Under the pieces are notes generated by a model. It was not told where the DNA came from. It did no database searches and saw nothing but the letters and a program-made list of their open reading frames with translations. Below are positions 7,656 through 14,720 of a DNA stretch of 64,000 nucleotides, piece after piece. Numbering within the stretch: position 1 is the first letter of the stretch; each line of letters begins with the position of its first letter. A program made the translations under genes and the position numbers. The stretch is from Alcanivorax sp. S71-1-4 (lineage in GTDB: Bacteria > Pseudomonadota > Gammaproteobacteria > Pseudomonadales > Alcanivoracaceae): the NCBI RefSeq assembly GCF_009846755.1, contig NZ_AQOR01000004.1:62001-126000 (forward strand), given 5' to 3'.

Positions 7656-9419
7656 ATGCAGACACCAGACATCACATCAGTAAACCACCGCCAAACAGGA
7701 AAAATCCTTTACTGGCTTGGATGGTCGTGCACGGAAATTGCCCGCCACCTGGAGCGCCCTGTTACCACGGTGCACAGTTGGAAGGACGCGGATGGCTGGA
7801 AAGAAACAGCACCCGTCAAGAAAGTCAACGCGGCGCTAGAGCTGCGCTATATCCAGCTCGTTATGAAGGAAGATAAGTCCGGCAAAGACTTCAAGGAAAT
7901 AGACTTGCTGGGCCGGCAGATGGAGCGTATGGCCCGTGTCGGCCAGTACCTGAACACCGGCAAAGAGGCGGACCTCAATCCCAAGATCAAGAACCGTAAC
8001 GCGGCGCCGAAGAAGCGCCCCAAGAAGAACTATTTCTCGCCGGATGCTATCCAGCTCATCACCCAGCAGTTCCATGAGCAGCAGTTCGATTATCAGCGGC
8101 TGTGGTGTGAGGCCGGCAAGCATCACCGTATCCGTAATATCCTGAAAAGCCGCCAGATCGGTGCGACCTACTACTTTGGCCGGGAGGCGCTGGTCGATGG
8201 CCTGGACACCGGGCGAAACCAGATATTCCTGAGTGCCTCGAAAGCGCAGGCGCATGTCTTCCGCGAGTACGTCATCCAGTTGGCCGGGGTCGGCGATGTG
8301 GAACTGAGCGGTGATCCGCTCCACATCAGCACCGATGACCATGATTTCACCATGTATTTCCTGGGCACCAACAGCCGGACGGCGCAAAGCTACCACGGCA
8401 ACCTGTACCTGGATGAATACTTCTGGATCCACAAGTTCCTGGAACTGCGGAAAGTCGCCTCCGGGATGGCCATGCACAAGAGATGGCGCCAGACCTATTT
8501 TTCAACGCCGTCCGCGCTGACCCACGACGCCTACCCGTTCTGGAACGGGCAGCTTTTCAACCGGGGGCGCAAAAAAGACAAGCGGGTCGAGGTGGATATC
8601 AGCCATGCGGCACTGGCGCAGGGCCGACTGTGTGACGACGGGCAATGGCGCCAGATCGTCACGGTCGAGGATGCCGTTGCCGGCGGGTGTGACCTGTTCG
8701 ACCTGGACCAGCTCTGCCTGGAATACAGCCCGGACGAATATGCCAACCTGTTGATGTGCCAATTTGTGGACGATTCGCTCTCGGTCTTCCCACTGGCCGA
8801 GATGATGGGCTGCCACGTCGATTCCTGGGAAGCCTGGACCGACTTCAAGCCGTTTGCCGCCCGACCCATGGGGAGCCGGCCGTGCTGGCTGGGGTATGAC
8901 CCCAGCAATGGCGGCGACAGCCAGGCATGCGTCATCCTGGTCCCGCCCGTGGTGCCGGGCGGCAAGTTCCGTATCGTCGAAAAACTGCGGTGGCATTCGA
9001 ACGATTTTGCCGAGCAGGCCGAGGCTATTCGCAAACTCACCCAGCGCTACAACATCACCTATATGGGCATCGATACCACCGGGCTGGGGCAGGGCGTTTA
9101 CCAGTTGGTAAAACAGTTTTTCCCCGCCGTGCGTGCCTTCAACTACTCGCCCGAAGTGAAAGCCACCCTGGTGCTGAAAGCGCAGGACGTGATCCGCCAT
9201 CGCCGGCTGGAATTCGACGCTGGCTGGAATGATGTCACGCAGTCCTTTATGGCCATCAAGAAAACCCTCACTGGCAGCCAGCAACGGCTTACCTATGTGT
9301 CAGGTCGAAGCGAAGAAACCGGCCATGCGGACGTGGCCTGGGCAACGATGCACGCACTGGCCAATGAACCCCTCGAGGGCAGCACTGCCCGCAACCGATC
9401 CATCCTGGAGATAAGCTGA
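7656..9419 (+). CDS. P: P2 gpP-like terminase ATPase subunit
   Basis: 587 residues; P2 gpP is 590. The N-terminus has the helix-turn-helix typical of P (LYWLGWSCTEIARHLE, TTVHSWKDADGW). The ATPase Walker A-like region is KSRQIGATYYFGREAL at about residue 168, and the nuclease-like domain starts at GYDPSNGGDSQA near residue 413. It drives packaging of DNA from cos into the procapsid. The stop overlaps the Q start as TGATG. Confidence 0.95.
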   Translation: MQTPDITSVNHRQTGKILYWLGWSCTEIARHLERPVTTVHSWKDADGWKETAPVKKVNAALELRYIQLVMKEDKSGKDFKEIDLLGRQMERMARVGQYLNTGKEADLNPKIKNRNAAPKKRPKKNYFSPDAIQLITQQFHEQQFDYQRLWCEAGKHHRIRNILKSRQIGATYYFGREALVDGLDTGRNQIFLSASKAQAHVFREYVIQLAGVGDVELSGDPLHISTDDHDFTMYFLGTNSRTAQSYHGNLYLDEYFWIHKFLELRKVASGMAMHKRWRQTYFSTPSALTHDAYPFWNGQLFNRGRKKDKRVEVDISHAALAQGRLCDDGQWRQIVTVEDAVAGGCDLFDLDQLCLEYSPDEYANLLMCQFVDDSLSVFPLAEMMGCHVDSWEAWTDFKPFAARPMGSRPCWLGYDPSNGGDSQACVILVPPVVPGGKFRIVEKLRWHSNDFAEQAEAIRKLTQRYNITYMGIDTTGLGQGVYQLVKQFFPAVRAFNYSPEVKATLVLKAQDVIRHRRLEFDAGWNDVTQSFMAIKKTLTGSQQRLTYVSGRSEETGHADVAWATMHALANEPLEGSTARNRSILEIS

Positions 9420-10435
9420 TGACCGCCGAAGACAGCGCCGCTGTAAAACCGAAACAGGAACAAATGCAGGTCTTCACGTTCGGCGAGCCTGAAAGTGTCG
9501 TCACCGGGCGCGAGCTGCTGGATTATGTCGAGGCATGGCACAACGGACGCTGGTATGAACCTCCTGTGTCCTTCGAGTTCCTGGCTAAGTTCTTCCGCGC
9601 CAGCCCGCACCATTCGTCCTCGATCTATGTCAAGCGGAATATCCTGCAGTCGTGTTTTATCCCGCACCCCAAGTTGAGCCGGGCGGAATTCACCAAGTGG
9701 GCGCTGGATTACATGACCTTTGGTAACGGATACCTGGAATTGCAGGACTCGATGCTTGGCCAGCCGCTGCGTTTCAAGCACGCCCTCGCGCGCTATACCC
9801 GCCGGGGTATGGAGGAGGGGGACTACTGGTACATCTACAGTCACCTGCGAGAGCACCAGTTCAAACAGGGCAAGGTATTCCACCTGATGGAGCCGGATAT
9901 CAATCAGGAAATCTACGGGTTGCCGGAGTATCTGAGCAGCATCCAGAGCGGCCTGCTGAACGAGGCCGCCACCATTTTCCGCCGTCGCTATTATCAGAAC
10001 GGCAGCCATGCGGGGTTCATCCTGTACATGAGCGATGCCGCCCAGGAAGAACAGGACGTCGACAATCTCCGGGAGGCGCTGCGGAATGCAAAGGGGCCGG
10101 GTAATTTCCGGAACCTGTTCATGTACTCCCCGAACGGCAAGAAAGATGGCATTCAGGTCATCCCGATCAGCGAGGTGATGGCCAAGGATGACTTCCTGAA
10201 TATCAAAGACACCAGCCGCGATGACGTGCTTGCGGCGCACCGTATCCCGGCGGCCCTGATCGGGATCATTCCCAAGAACACCTCCGGCTTCGGTGATGTG
10301 GAAAAGACCACCAGGGCGCTCTACCGGAACGAGGTGGTGCCATTGCAGGCGCGCTTCGAGGAACTGAACGACTGGATCGGTGAGGAGGTGGTGCGCTTCA
10401 AGCCCTATACCTTCGAGGCTGATGTGGACGAATAG
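9419..10435 (+). CDS. Q: P2 gpQ-like portal protein
   Basis: 338 residues; P2 gpQ is 344. Recognisable family stretches are YYEPPVSF-like text (WYEPPVSFEFLAKFFRASPH), KHALARYTRRG, GLPEYLSSIQSGLLN, AATIFRRRYYQNGSHAG and GIIPKNTSGFGDVEK. The portal forms the dodecameric DNA channel at one capsid vertex. It is the last gene of the rightward pair and is followed within 15 nt by a hairpin terminator. In P2 the cos site lies beyond Q, and a cos-like sequence is found here at 11270-11288. Confidence 0.94.
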   Translation: MTAEDSAAVKPKQEQMQVFTFGEPESVVTGRELLDYVEAWHNGRWYEPPVSFEFLAKFFRASPHHSSSIYVKRNILQSCFIPHPKLSRAEFTKWALDYMTFGNGYLELQDSMLGQPLRFKHALARYTRRGMEEGDYWYIYSHLREHQFKQGKVFHLMEPDINQEIYGLPEYLSSIQSGLLNEAATIFRRRYYQNGSHAGFILYMSDAAQEEQDVDNLREALRNAKGPGNFRNLFMYSPNGKKDGIQVIPISEVMAKDDFLNIKDTSRDDVLAAHRIPAALIGIIPKNTSGFGDVEKTTRALYRNEVVPLQARFEELNDWIGEEVVRFKPYTFEADVDE

Positions 10436-10448
10436 TGGTAATGAAGGG

Positions 10449-10479
10449 AGGCCGCTAGGAGGCGGCCTGACCTTTTCTT
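10449..10479 (+). terminator. Intrinsic terminator after portal gene
   Basis: AGGCCGC (10449-10455) and GCGGCCT (10462-10468) form a 7-bp stem with a 6-nt loop, followed by GACCTTTTCTT. It would end the P-Q transcript and lies just before the end of the convergent small gene. Confidence 0.7.
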
Positions 10480-10487
10480 GATCGTAG

Positions 10488-10715
10488 TTATCCGCGAGGG
10501 TTAGCTACTGGGACCGGAAGTCCCGTTTCCTCTTCGATCCAGTTGTACAGCTCGAGATGGGTCATGTTCTTGATAGCGTCACTTTCAATACCCTTCTTGA
10601 TTGCGTCTCTGACTGTTTGGCGATCCTCCTCGGGATAGCAACCCACCACATATCCGGTTTCCCATTTCTCCGACCTGTTGAAGAGGTCCTGGTCGCGACT
10701 TAAGTCTCTGCTCAT
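10488..10715 (-). CDS. Small hypothetical phage protein
   Basis: 75 residues from ATG 10715, preceded by the Shine-Dalgarno CGGAG 8 nt upstream, which decides against longer in-frame starts. The protein is hydrophilic and charged (MSRDLSRDQDLFNRSEKW, DRQTVRDAIKKGIESDAI, LYNWIEEETGLP) with no membrane segment or signal. I do not recognise a family. It is convergent to Q and lies between Q and the cos-like site, a position where P2-like phages carry variable small genes. Confidence 0.55.
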   Translation of the reverse strand: MSRDLSRDQDLFNRSEKWETGYVVGCYPEEDRQTVRDAIKKGIESDAIKNMTHLELYNWIEEETGLPVPVANPRG

Positions 10716-11269
10716 TTTTTGTTCTCCGGTATGCCGAGCGAGACAATCCCGCCCGATCACATTGGAATGTGGGGGCGCCATATGGGACGGCAAGCCAAGC
10801 AGCTATTCACCATGGGCCATTTTTAAATCGAGAGGTTGTTCAATAGCAGCGCTGAACGGCGTTGCGTCCTGACTGCAACCCCGAGTAACCTTGCGCCGCG
10901 CCGGATCCCCGGCGCCGGGTTTGACAGCCCGAACACGAAGACTCGATGCGCTACCAAGGACGGCATTAACGCCGCCTGTGGCCACGCCATGGCGCGTCGA
11001 GCAGGGAGCCCTTCGGGGCTGCCGGTTCTTCGTGCCGGTCTGTCAACCTTGCTCGGCGCGCCTCCATTTTCTGATGGCAGGTGCGGTCACGTCCCGGGTC
11101 ACTCCTGAAGTGCAGCCTCCGATCTGATCTCGCAAACCAATAAAGCGAGCCATCCACGGCTGAACGGTCGTGTTCCCAGCCTGTCACGGCTGGCTTCCCT
11201 CATCCGCGCATCGATCGTTTCCCAACCAGTCAATGCGGGCCATGGCCTAATCGCGACCCGGCGCGCGCG
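10716..11269. other. Non-coding stretch between small gene and cos-like site
   Basis: No convincing gene is seen in this 554-nt stretch. It holds a perfect small palindrome (CACATTGGAATGTG, 10758-10771), a short hairpin with a TTCG loop near 11010-11026 and another GGCTGG hairpin near 11177-11194. In P2 the equivalent interval between the left cohesive end and Q contains packaging signals; that role here is inference. Confidence 0.5.
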
Positions 11270-11288
11270 GTTCTCCCCCCGCCACGCC
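11270..11288 (-). other. cos: cos-like cohesive-end site of the P2-like prophage
   Basis: Read on the minus strand the site is GGCGTGGCGGGGGGAGAAC. As I recall it, the P2 cohesive end is GGCGAGGCGGGGAAAGCAC, so 15 of 19 bases agree, and the following bases (CGCGCGCG) resemble the P2 left end as well. Orientation also fits: reading 5'-3' from the site leads toward Q, as at the P2 left end. It is the expected place for cos in this gene order. Confidence 0.72.
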
Positions 11289-11424
11289 TGCCCGCTTTAT
11301 GTGCCGTTTTTTACTAGACACATCAGATCACGCGAGCCTGGCGGGCCGAGATTCCACAAACCAAGTGTTTATGCGGCTTCCAGCCTGCCCAGGCGGCACC
11401 GGGAACGGGGGGTGTCTGGAACAG

Positions 11425-11698
11425 GGTAATTTAGGTAATGGGAGCCGAAAATTTTTCCTAATCTACTGATATATATGAATTTTCAAGATTACTTCAAAAG
11501 GTAATCCGAAGTAATTGGAAAGGTAATTTATCCGTAAGTCGTTGTTTTTATTCGAGCGGCAGAAAGGGGAGGATTACCTTAATTGATAGTAATCAGATTA
11601 CCTTTCTATTACTTGGAAATTACCTTTTCTGGATTCATTTTTAACCTTATAAATCATTTGGTTATGTGTATTTCGTCAAGAAAATTACCTTTATTACT
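11425..11698. repeat. AT-rich array of inverted GGTAAT/ATTACC repeats
   Basis: In a strikingly AT-rich block, GGTAAT occurs at 11425, 11434, 11500 and 11522 (with AGTAAT at 11510), and ATTACC at 11573, 11597, 11619 and 11684 (with ATTACT at 11608 and 11693). The copies at 11597, 11608 and 11619 are spaced exactly 11 bp. Segment 11494-11530 is an imperfect inverted repeat of 11595-11629, about 30 of 36 positions agreeing. No credible gene is present. Protein-binding iterons or a replication/recombination site are possible; function unknown. Confidence 0.75.
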
Positions 11699-11743
11699 GC
11701 TTTTTGATACCCCCCCCTCTTTCTGGCAAAACGGCAGCGAAAG

Positions 11744-11876
11744 AGGCACGGCCGTGGCGCTTCTGCAATACGGGAATCTACGGGCTGGGAACACCCTGGG
11801 AACATTGCGAGGGGGTAATCTAGGCGGCGATGCCGGTAACTCGTTGACGTAAAAGGGGGCAGCCACGGCCGTGCCT
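11744..11876. repeat. Pair of 15-bp inverted repeats next to attR
   Basis: AGGCACGGCCGTGGC (11744-11758) is repeated in perfect inverted form at 11862-11876, 103 nt away. Each copy contains the self-complementary core CACGGCCGTG, so each could be a dimer-binding site by itself. Between them CTGGGAACA occurs twice in direct orientation, 11 bp apart (11785-11793 and 11796-11804). The right copy ends 12 nt before the tRNA fragment. Confidence 0.7.
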
Positions 11877-11888
11877 AAACACTGGGGT

Positions 11889-11911
11889 TTCGAATCCCAC
11901 CCTCTCCGCCA
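11889..11911 (+). other. attR: Right attachment site: 3' end of a tRNA-Ser gene
   Basis: The 23 bases match the 3' part of a bacterial tRNA-Ser gene: T-loop TTCGAAT, then CCCAC, then the acceptor strand CCTCTCCG with G discriminator and encoded CCA. Bases upstream cannot form the T stem (GGGGT opposite CCCAC), so the tRNA is not complete. This is the expected scar of integration into a tRNA-Ser gene, as known for phiCTX; the intact tRNA would lie beyond the left window edge. Confidence 0.68.
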
Positions 11912-12052
11912 TCTCAAGCCCAGCAGTTCTGCGTTCTGCCGCGATCCTGCCCTGCGTTTGGGAACATTTCGGGAATACGCGCCTTCCCGTCCGGACCATG
12001 CCCTCGCCCTGACCTGCCGGCACACTGAAATATGTTTGGTGTGATCAGCCGC

Positions 12053-12108
12053 TTTACTGCCTGTATTCGTTTGGATACTATCTTGTCTGTCGTATCCAAT
12101 CGAATACA
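12053..12108 (+). promoter_or_regulatory. Promoter and operator of the toxin-antitoxin operon
   Basis: A -35 TTTACT (12053-12058) and -10 TACTAT (12076-12081) are 17 bp apart. Over the spacer and -10 lies the left arm of a 17-bp inverted repeat (12062-12078, TGTATTCGTTTGGATAC) whose right arm is 12092-12108 with one mismatch. Each arm is itself a near-palindrome. This is the arrangement of an antitoxin-repressed promoter. Confidence 0.72.
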
Positions 12109-12110
12109 GG

Positions 12111-12413
12111 ATGCTCATGTTTGTTGTTCTTCGCACGGACGAATTCGCTGGTTGGCTGGATGATCTGAAAGATAGCAAAACCCGGGCACGCCTGCTCCGA
12201 CGCCTGGAAAAAGCGGAGCAGGGCAATTTGGGAGATGTGGCTGCTGTAGGTGATGGCGTCAGCGAGATGCGGGAACACTTTGGGCCCGGCTGGCGGATGT
12301 ACTTTGTTCAGCGCGATGACGTACTGATTGTGATGCTGGGTGGTGGGGATAAATCCACCCAGGCGAAGGATATTGTCAAGGCGAAGAAACTGGCTGCGAT
12401 ACTGGAGGACTGA
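12111..12413 (+). CDS. Type II toxin, HigB/RelE-ParE superfamily (HI1419 type)
   Basis: 100 residues if translated from 12111; ATG 12117 is better placed behind the AGGA Shine-Dalgarno and would give 98. The sequence follows the HI1419-type toxin family: FAGWLDDLKDSKTRARLLRRL, GNLGDVAAVGDGVSEMREHFGPGWRMYF in parts, and a C-terminal KAKKLAA. Such proteins are ribosome-dependent mRNA interferases or related toxins. The gene precedes its antitoxin by 3 nt, the reversed order typical of higBA. It sits immediately outside attR. Confidence 0.88.
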   Translation: MLMFVVLRTDEFAGWLDDLKDSKTRARLLRRLEKAEQGNLGDVAAVGDGVSEMREHFGPGWRMYFVQRDDVLIVMLGGGDKSTQAKDIVKAKKLAAILED

Positions 12414-12416
12414 CAG

Positions 12417-12722
12417 ATGAGTACAAAGAAAGCAATCAAAGTGTCCAAATTGCCCCGTTTCGATGCGGCCGAGCATCTGAACAATGAAGTGGATGTCGCC
12501 GAGTATCTGGCCGTGGTGCTGGAAGAAAATGACCCTGCTGCCCTGGCGGGCGCACTGGGCACGATCGCCCGGGCTCGTGGTATGTCCGACATCGCCAGAG
12601 CGGCGGGCCTTGGCCGGGAGTCATTATACAAGGCGCTCCGGGCTGATGCTGACCCGCGCTTTGATACGATCCAGCGAGTGTGTGCTGCGCTTGGCGTGCG
12701 TCTGACTGTGGTGCCAGCTTAA
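12417..12722 (+). CDS. Antitoxin, HigA-like helix-turn-helix protein (HI1420 type)
   Basis: 101 residues starting MSTKKAIKVSKLPRFDAAEH. The C-terminal half is an XRE-like helix-turn-helix (MSDIARAAGLGRESLYKALR, then RVCAALGVRLTVVP), as in the 'putative addiction module antidote' family paired with HI1419-type toxins. The N-terminal part (EHLNNEVDVAEYLAVVLEE) is the acidic helical region. It should bind both the toxin and the operator at 12062-12108. Confidence 0.9.
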   Translation: MSTKKAIKVSKLPRFDAAEHLNNEVDVAEYLAVVLEENDPAALAGALGTIARARGMSDIARAAGLGRESLYKALRADADPRFDTIQRVCAALGVRLTVVPA

Positions 12723-12874
12723 TCGCATCGGAACCAGCGCTGGGAAGCGGGCGGGTAGCAAGGCCCAGCGTCGCAACATTCGCTGCCGCTTTCGAGTGTA
12801 GTGCTCTCGATACCCCTTGTATCTCCCCAGGCTCTCTGGCCATATGCGGACAATCATCCACATGAGGGAGCACC

Positions 12875-13711
12875 ATGCATCCAGTCTCAGCCTTTGCCGC
12901 CATCAGCCTGTTCAGCCTGACGGCCTGTGCGCCGCCGCCGGACAACACAGACGAACATCGGCCGACCATCGAAGTGCTTGGCCGCGCCTTTGTGGAGCAG
13001 GCGCCCAACCGTGCGCGCTTTAACGTCGAGTTCGAGGAAAAGAACGAAGACAGCGCCGCAGCCTCTGCCGCCGTGGTCGAGCATGCCAATCGCGCTGCCG
13101 AGGCGATCCGGCTGGCCAGCAAGGGAGAGGTCCGCATCACCTCGAACCTGAACGTGCGGCCTTACTACCGGCAGGTGACACGCCGCCTGAATGAGTTCAA
13201 TGAGCAACTGGTCGAAAACGTGCATCCGGACGCGCTGCTGGGCTATGTGGCCCGGGTCAGTGTGAGCGTTGAGGTGCTGGACCCGGGACAGGCCGCTGCG
13301 GCCCGTGGCGCGGCACTCGCCGCCGGGCCTGTACAGTCGTCGGCGCTGGGTTTTTATCTTGAACCGACCGCTGAAGGCCAACGGGCGGCCTATGAGGCAG
13401 CGGTAGAAGATGCTCAACTCCGTGCCGAACTGGCTGCCAAGGCCGGCGGTGCCGTGCTGGGTGCATTGCAGCTGTTGCAGGAAGGGCAGGGGCCTTGTCT
13501 GGGGACGGCGGTGACCGAAACCGGTTATCGGGGCAGGGCGGTGGCACTGGCTCGCGGCGCGGCCGAGGCGAGCGCAGCGCCCCTGCCGCCACGGGATGCG
13601 TCGTCGCAGCAACTGGCTGCGGCTGCGGAGCAGTTTGCCCTGGCGGCTGATTTGCAGCCGCAGCGTATCGAAGGGCAGGTCTGCGCCATCTACACCCTGA
13701 AAGCGGAATGA
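12875..13711 (+). CDS. SIMPL-domain (DUF541, YggE-like) lipoprotein
   Basis: 278 residues. The signal peptide ends in the lipobox LTAC (Cys17), so it is a lipoprotein of the periplasmic space. The body matches the SIMPL/DUF541 pattern: EVLGRAFVEQAPNRARFNVEFE at the N-terminus, NVRPYYRQVTR and GYVARVSVSVEV in the middle, and AYEAAVEDAQLRAELAAKA in the third part. Function in this family is poorly defined; E. coli YggE lowers oxidative damage. It is followed closely by the crcB pair but has no evident link to it. Confidence 0.85.
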   Translation: MHPVSAFAAISLFSLTACAPPPDNTDEHRPTIEVLGRAFVEQAPNRARFNVEFEEKNEDSAAASAAVVEHANRAAEAIRLASKGEVRITSNLNVRPYYRQVTRRLNEFNEQLVENVHPDALLGYVARVSVSVEVLDPGQAAAARGAALAAGPVQSSALGFYLEPTAEGQRAAYEAAVEDAQLRAELAAKAGGAVLGALQLLQEGQGPCLGTAVTETGYRGRAVALARGAAEASAAPLPPRDASSQQLAAAAEQFALAADLQPQRIEGQVCAIYTLKAE

Positions 13712-13747
13712 GATGAAGACGGGTAAGCTTTGGCCAAAATCGCCCCG

Positions 13748-14173
13748 ATGGACACCGTGATGAGCGCGCTGCAGTTCCCTGTCATGTTGCCGAGCCTGGC
13801 CGGGCTCGGTCTGGTGGCCCTTGGCGGCGCTGTGGGGGCCGTGGCCCGTTATCACGTTGCGGCAGCCATTGAGCGGCGCCTGGGCGCAACGATGCCGTGG
13901 GGCACGCTTGTGGTAAACCTCAGTGCGGCGTTACTGGCCGGTGGGCTGCTGGCGCTGTTCAACCTTGGCCGCCTGCCGGTGCCGGCGGGCTGGTTGCTGC
14001 TGATTGTCGGGTTGCTGGGCAGCTACTCAACGGTGTCATCCTTCAGCATCCAGACGCTGGTGCTGGCCCGGCAGCATGGTTATCACGCGTTACTGTATGC
14101 CGCGCTGTCGGTGACAGGCTGCCTGGTGCTGGTTGCAACGGGGTATCTGCTGGGAGGCTGGCTCGGTGGCTGA
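13748..14173 (+). CDS. crcB: Fluoride efflux channel subunit CrcB/Fluc (first copy)
   Basis: 141 residues from ATG 13748; a TTG at 13730 or ATG 13760 are alternatives. Four membrane helices are visible, with the family motifs GGAVGAVARY, PWGTLVVNLSA and GLLGSYSTVSSFS. CrcB proteins form dual-topology dimers that export fluoride. The third motif differs from the canonical TTFSTF (STVSSF), so this may be a subunit specialised for pairing with the second copy. Overlaps that copy by 8 nt. Confidence 0.9.
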   Translation: MDTVMSALQFPVMLPSLAGLGLVALGGAVGAVARYHVAAAIERRLGATMPWGTLVVNLSAALLAGGLLALFNLGRLPVPAGWLLLIVGLLGSYSTVSSFSIQTLVLARQHGYHALLYAALSVTGCLVLVATGYLLGGWLGG

Positions 14174-14591
14174 GACGCCTCGCGCGCCAGTGCCCGGTCT
14201 CGCGCTGACGCTGATGGTGGCGCTCGGCGGCATGCTGGGCGCCTGCGCCCGCTGGGGGCTGGGTGTGTGGCTGCACGGCGGAAGTTGGCCTTGGGCGACG
14301 TTGGCTGCGAATGTGCTGGGCTCATTCCTGATCGGCCTGGTGGCGGCGCTGACCCTGCCGGGCGGGCGCTGGCGCTGGTCGCCAGCCTGGCAGCAGTTCT
14401 GGGTCACCGGGATTTTCGGCGGTTTCACCACCTTCTCATTGTTCAGCCTGGAAGCGCTGGCCATGTTCCAGGCGCAGGCCTGGGGGCTGGCCGGTGCTTA
14501 TATCCTGGTCTCGGTAGGGGCATGGTTGCTTGCGGTGGTGGCCGGGTACGCCCTGGGTCAGCACTTCAATCCCCGTGATGGCACTCTGTGA
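14166..14591 (+). CDS. crcB: Fluoride efflux channel subunit CrcB/Fluc (second copy)
   Basis: 141 residues from GTG 14166, chosen because GGGAGG lies 8 nt upstream and the start overlaps the previous gene; an ATG at 14133 would overlap far more. Motifs: GGMLGACARW, PWATLAANVLGSFLIG and the canonical GIFGGFTTFSLFS. The two tandem proteins are clearly related but divergent, as in species where two CrcB proteins form a heterodimer. No fluoride riboswitch is seen just upstream of the pair. Confidence 0.9.
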   Translation: MAETPRAPVPGLALTLMVALGGMLGACARWGLGVWLHGGSWPWATLAANVLGSFLIGLVAALTLPGGRWRWSPAWQQFWVTGIFGGFTTFSLFSLEALAMFQAQAWGLAGAYILVSVGAWLLAVVAGYALGQHFNPRDGTL

Positions 14592-14720
14592 CCCTGCTTC
14601 TATTCCCCTTCGGGCGGCTGTAATCTGTAGCCAGCCGCCGCGTGGTGCGTTGTCCGGTATGGCTGGCCGGGTGCCCGCAAGCGTGAATCACGTCAGGGAT
14701 GACAATAAACGGAGACAACA

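Noticed and set aside
11583-11852. 89-codon frame through the AT-rich repeat block
   Set aside because: It needs a TTG start, has no Shine-Dalgarno, and its sequence is simply the translation of the ATTACC repeats followed by low-complexity text.
11881-11911. A functional tRNA-Ser gene
   Set aside because: Only the T-loop and acceptor 3' strand are present; the upstream bases cannot form the T stem, anticodon arm or acceptor 5' strand.
11654-12226. 190-codon minus-strand frame across the tRNA-Ser fragment
   Set aside because: It runs through attR and the toxin promoter and includes the translated tRNA end; no domain is seen.
12436-13140. 234-codon minus-strand frame opposite antitoxin and SIMPL genes
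   Set aside because: Overlaps two well-supported genes and has no family character.
13711-13748. Fluoride riboswitch before crcB
   Set aside because: The gap between the SIMPL gene and crcB is too short and lacks the conserved pseudoknot pattern.
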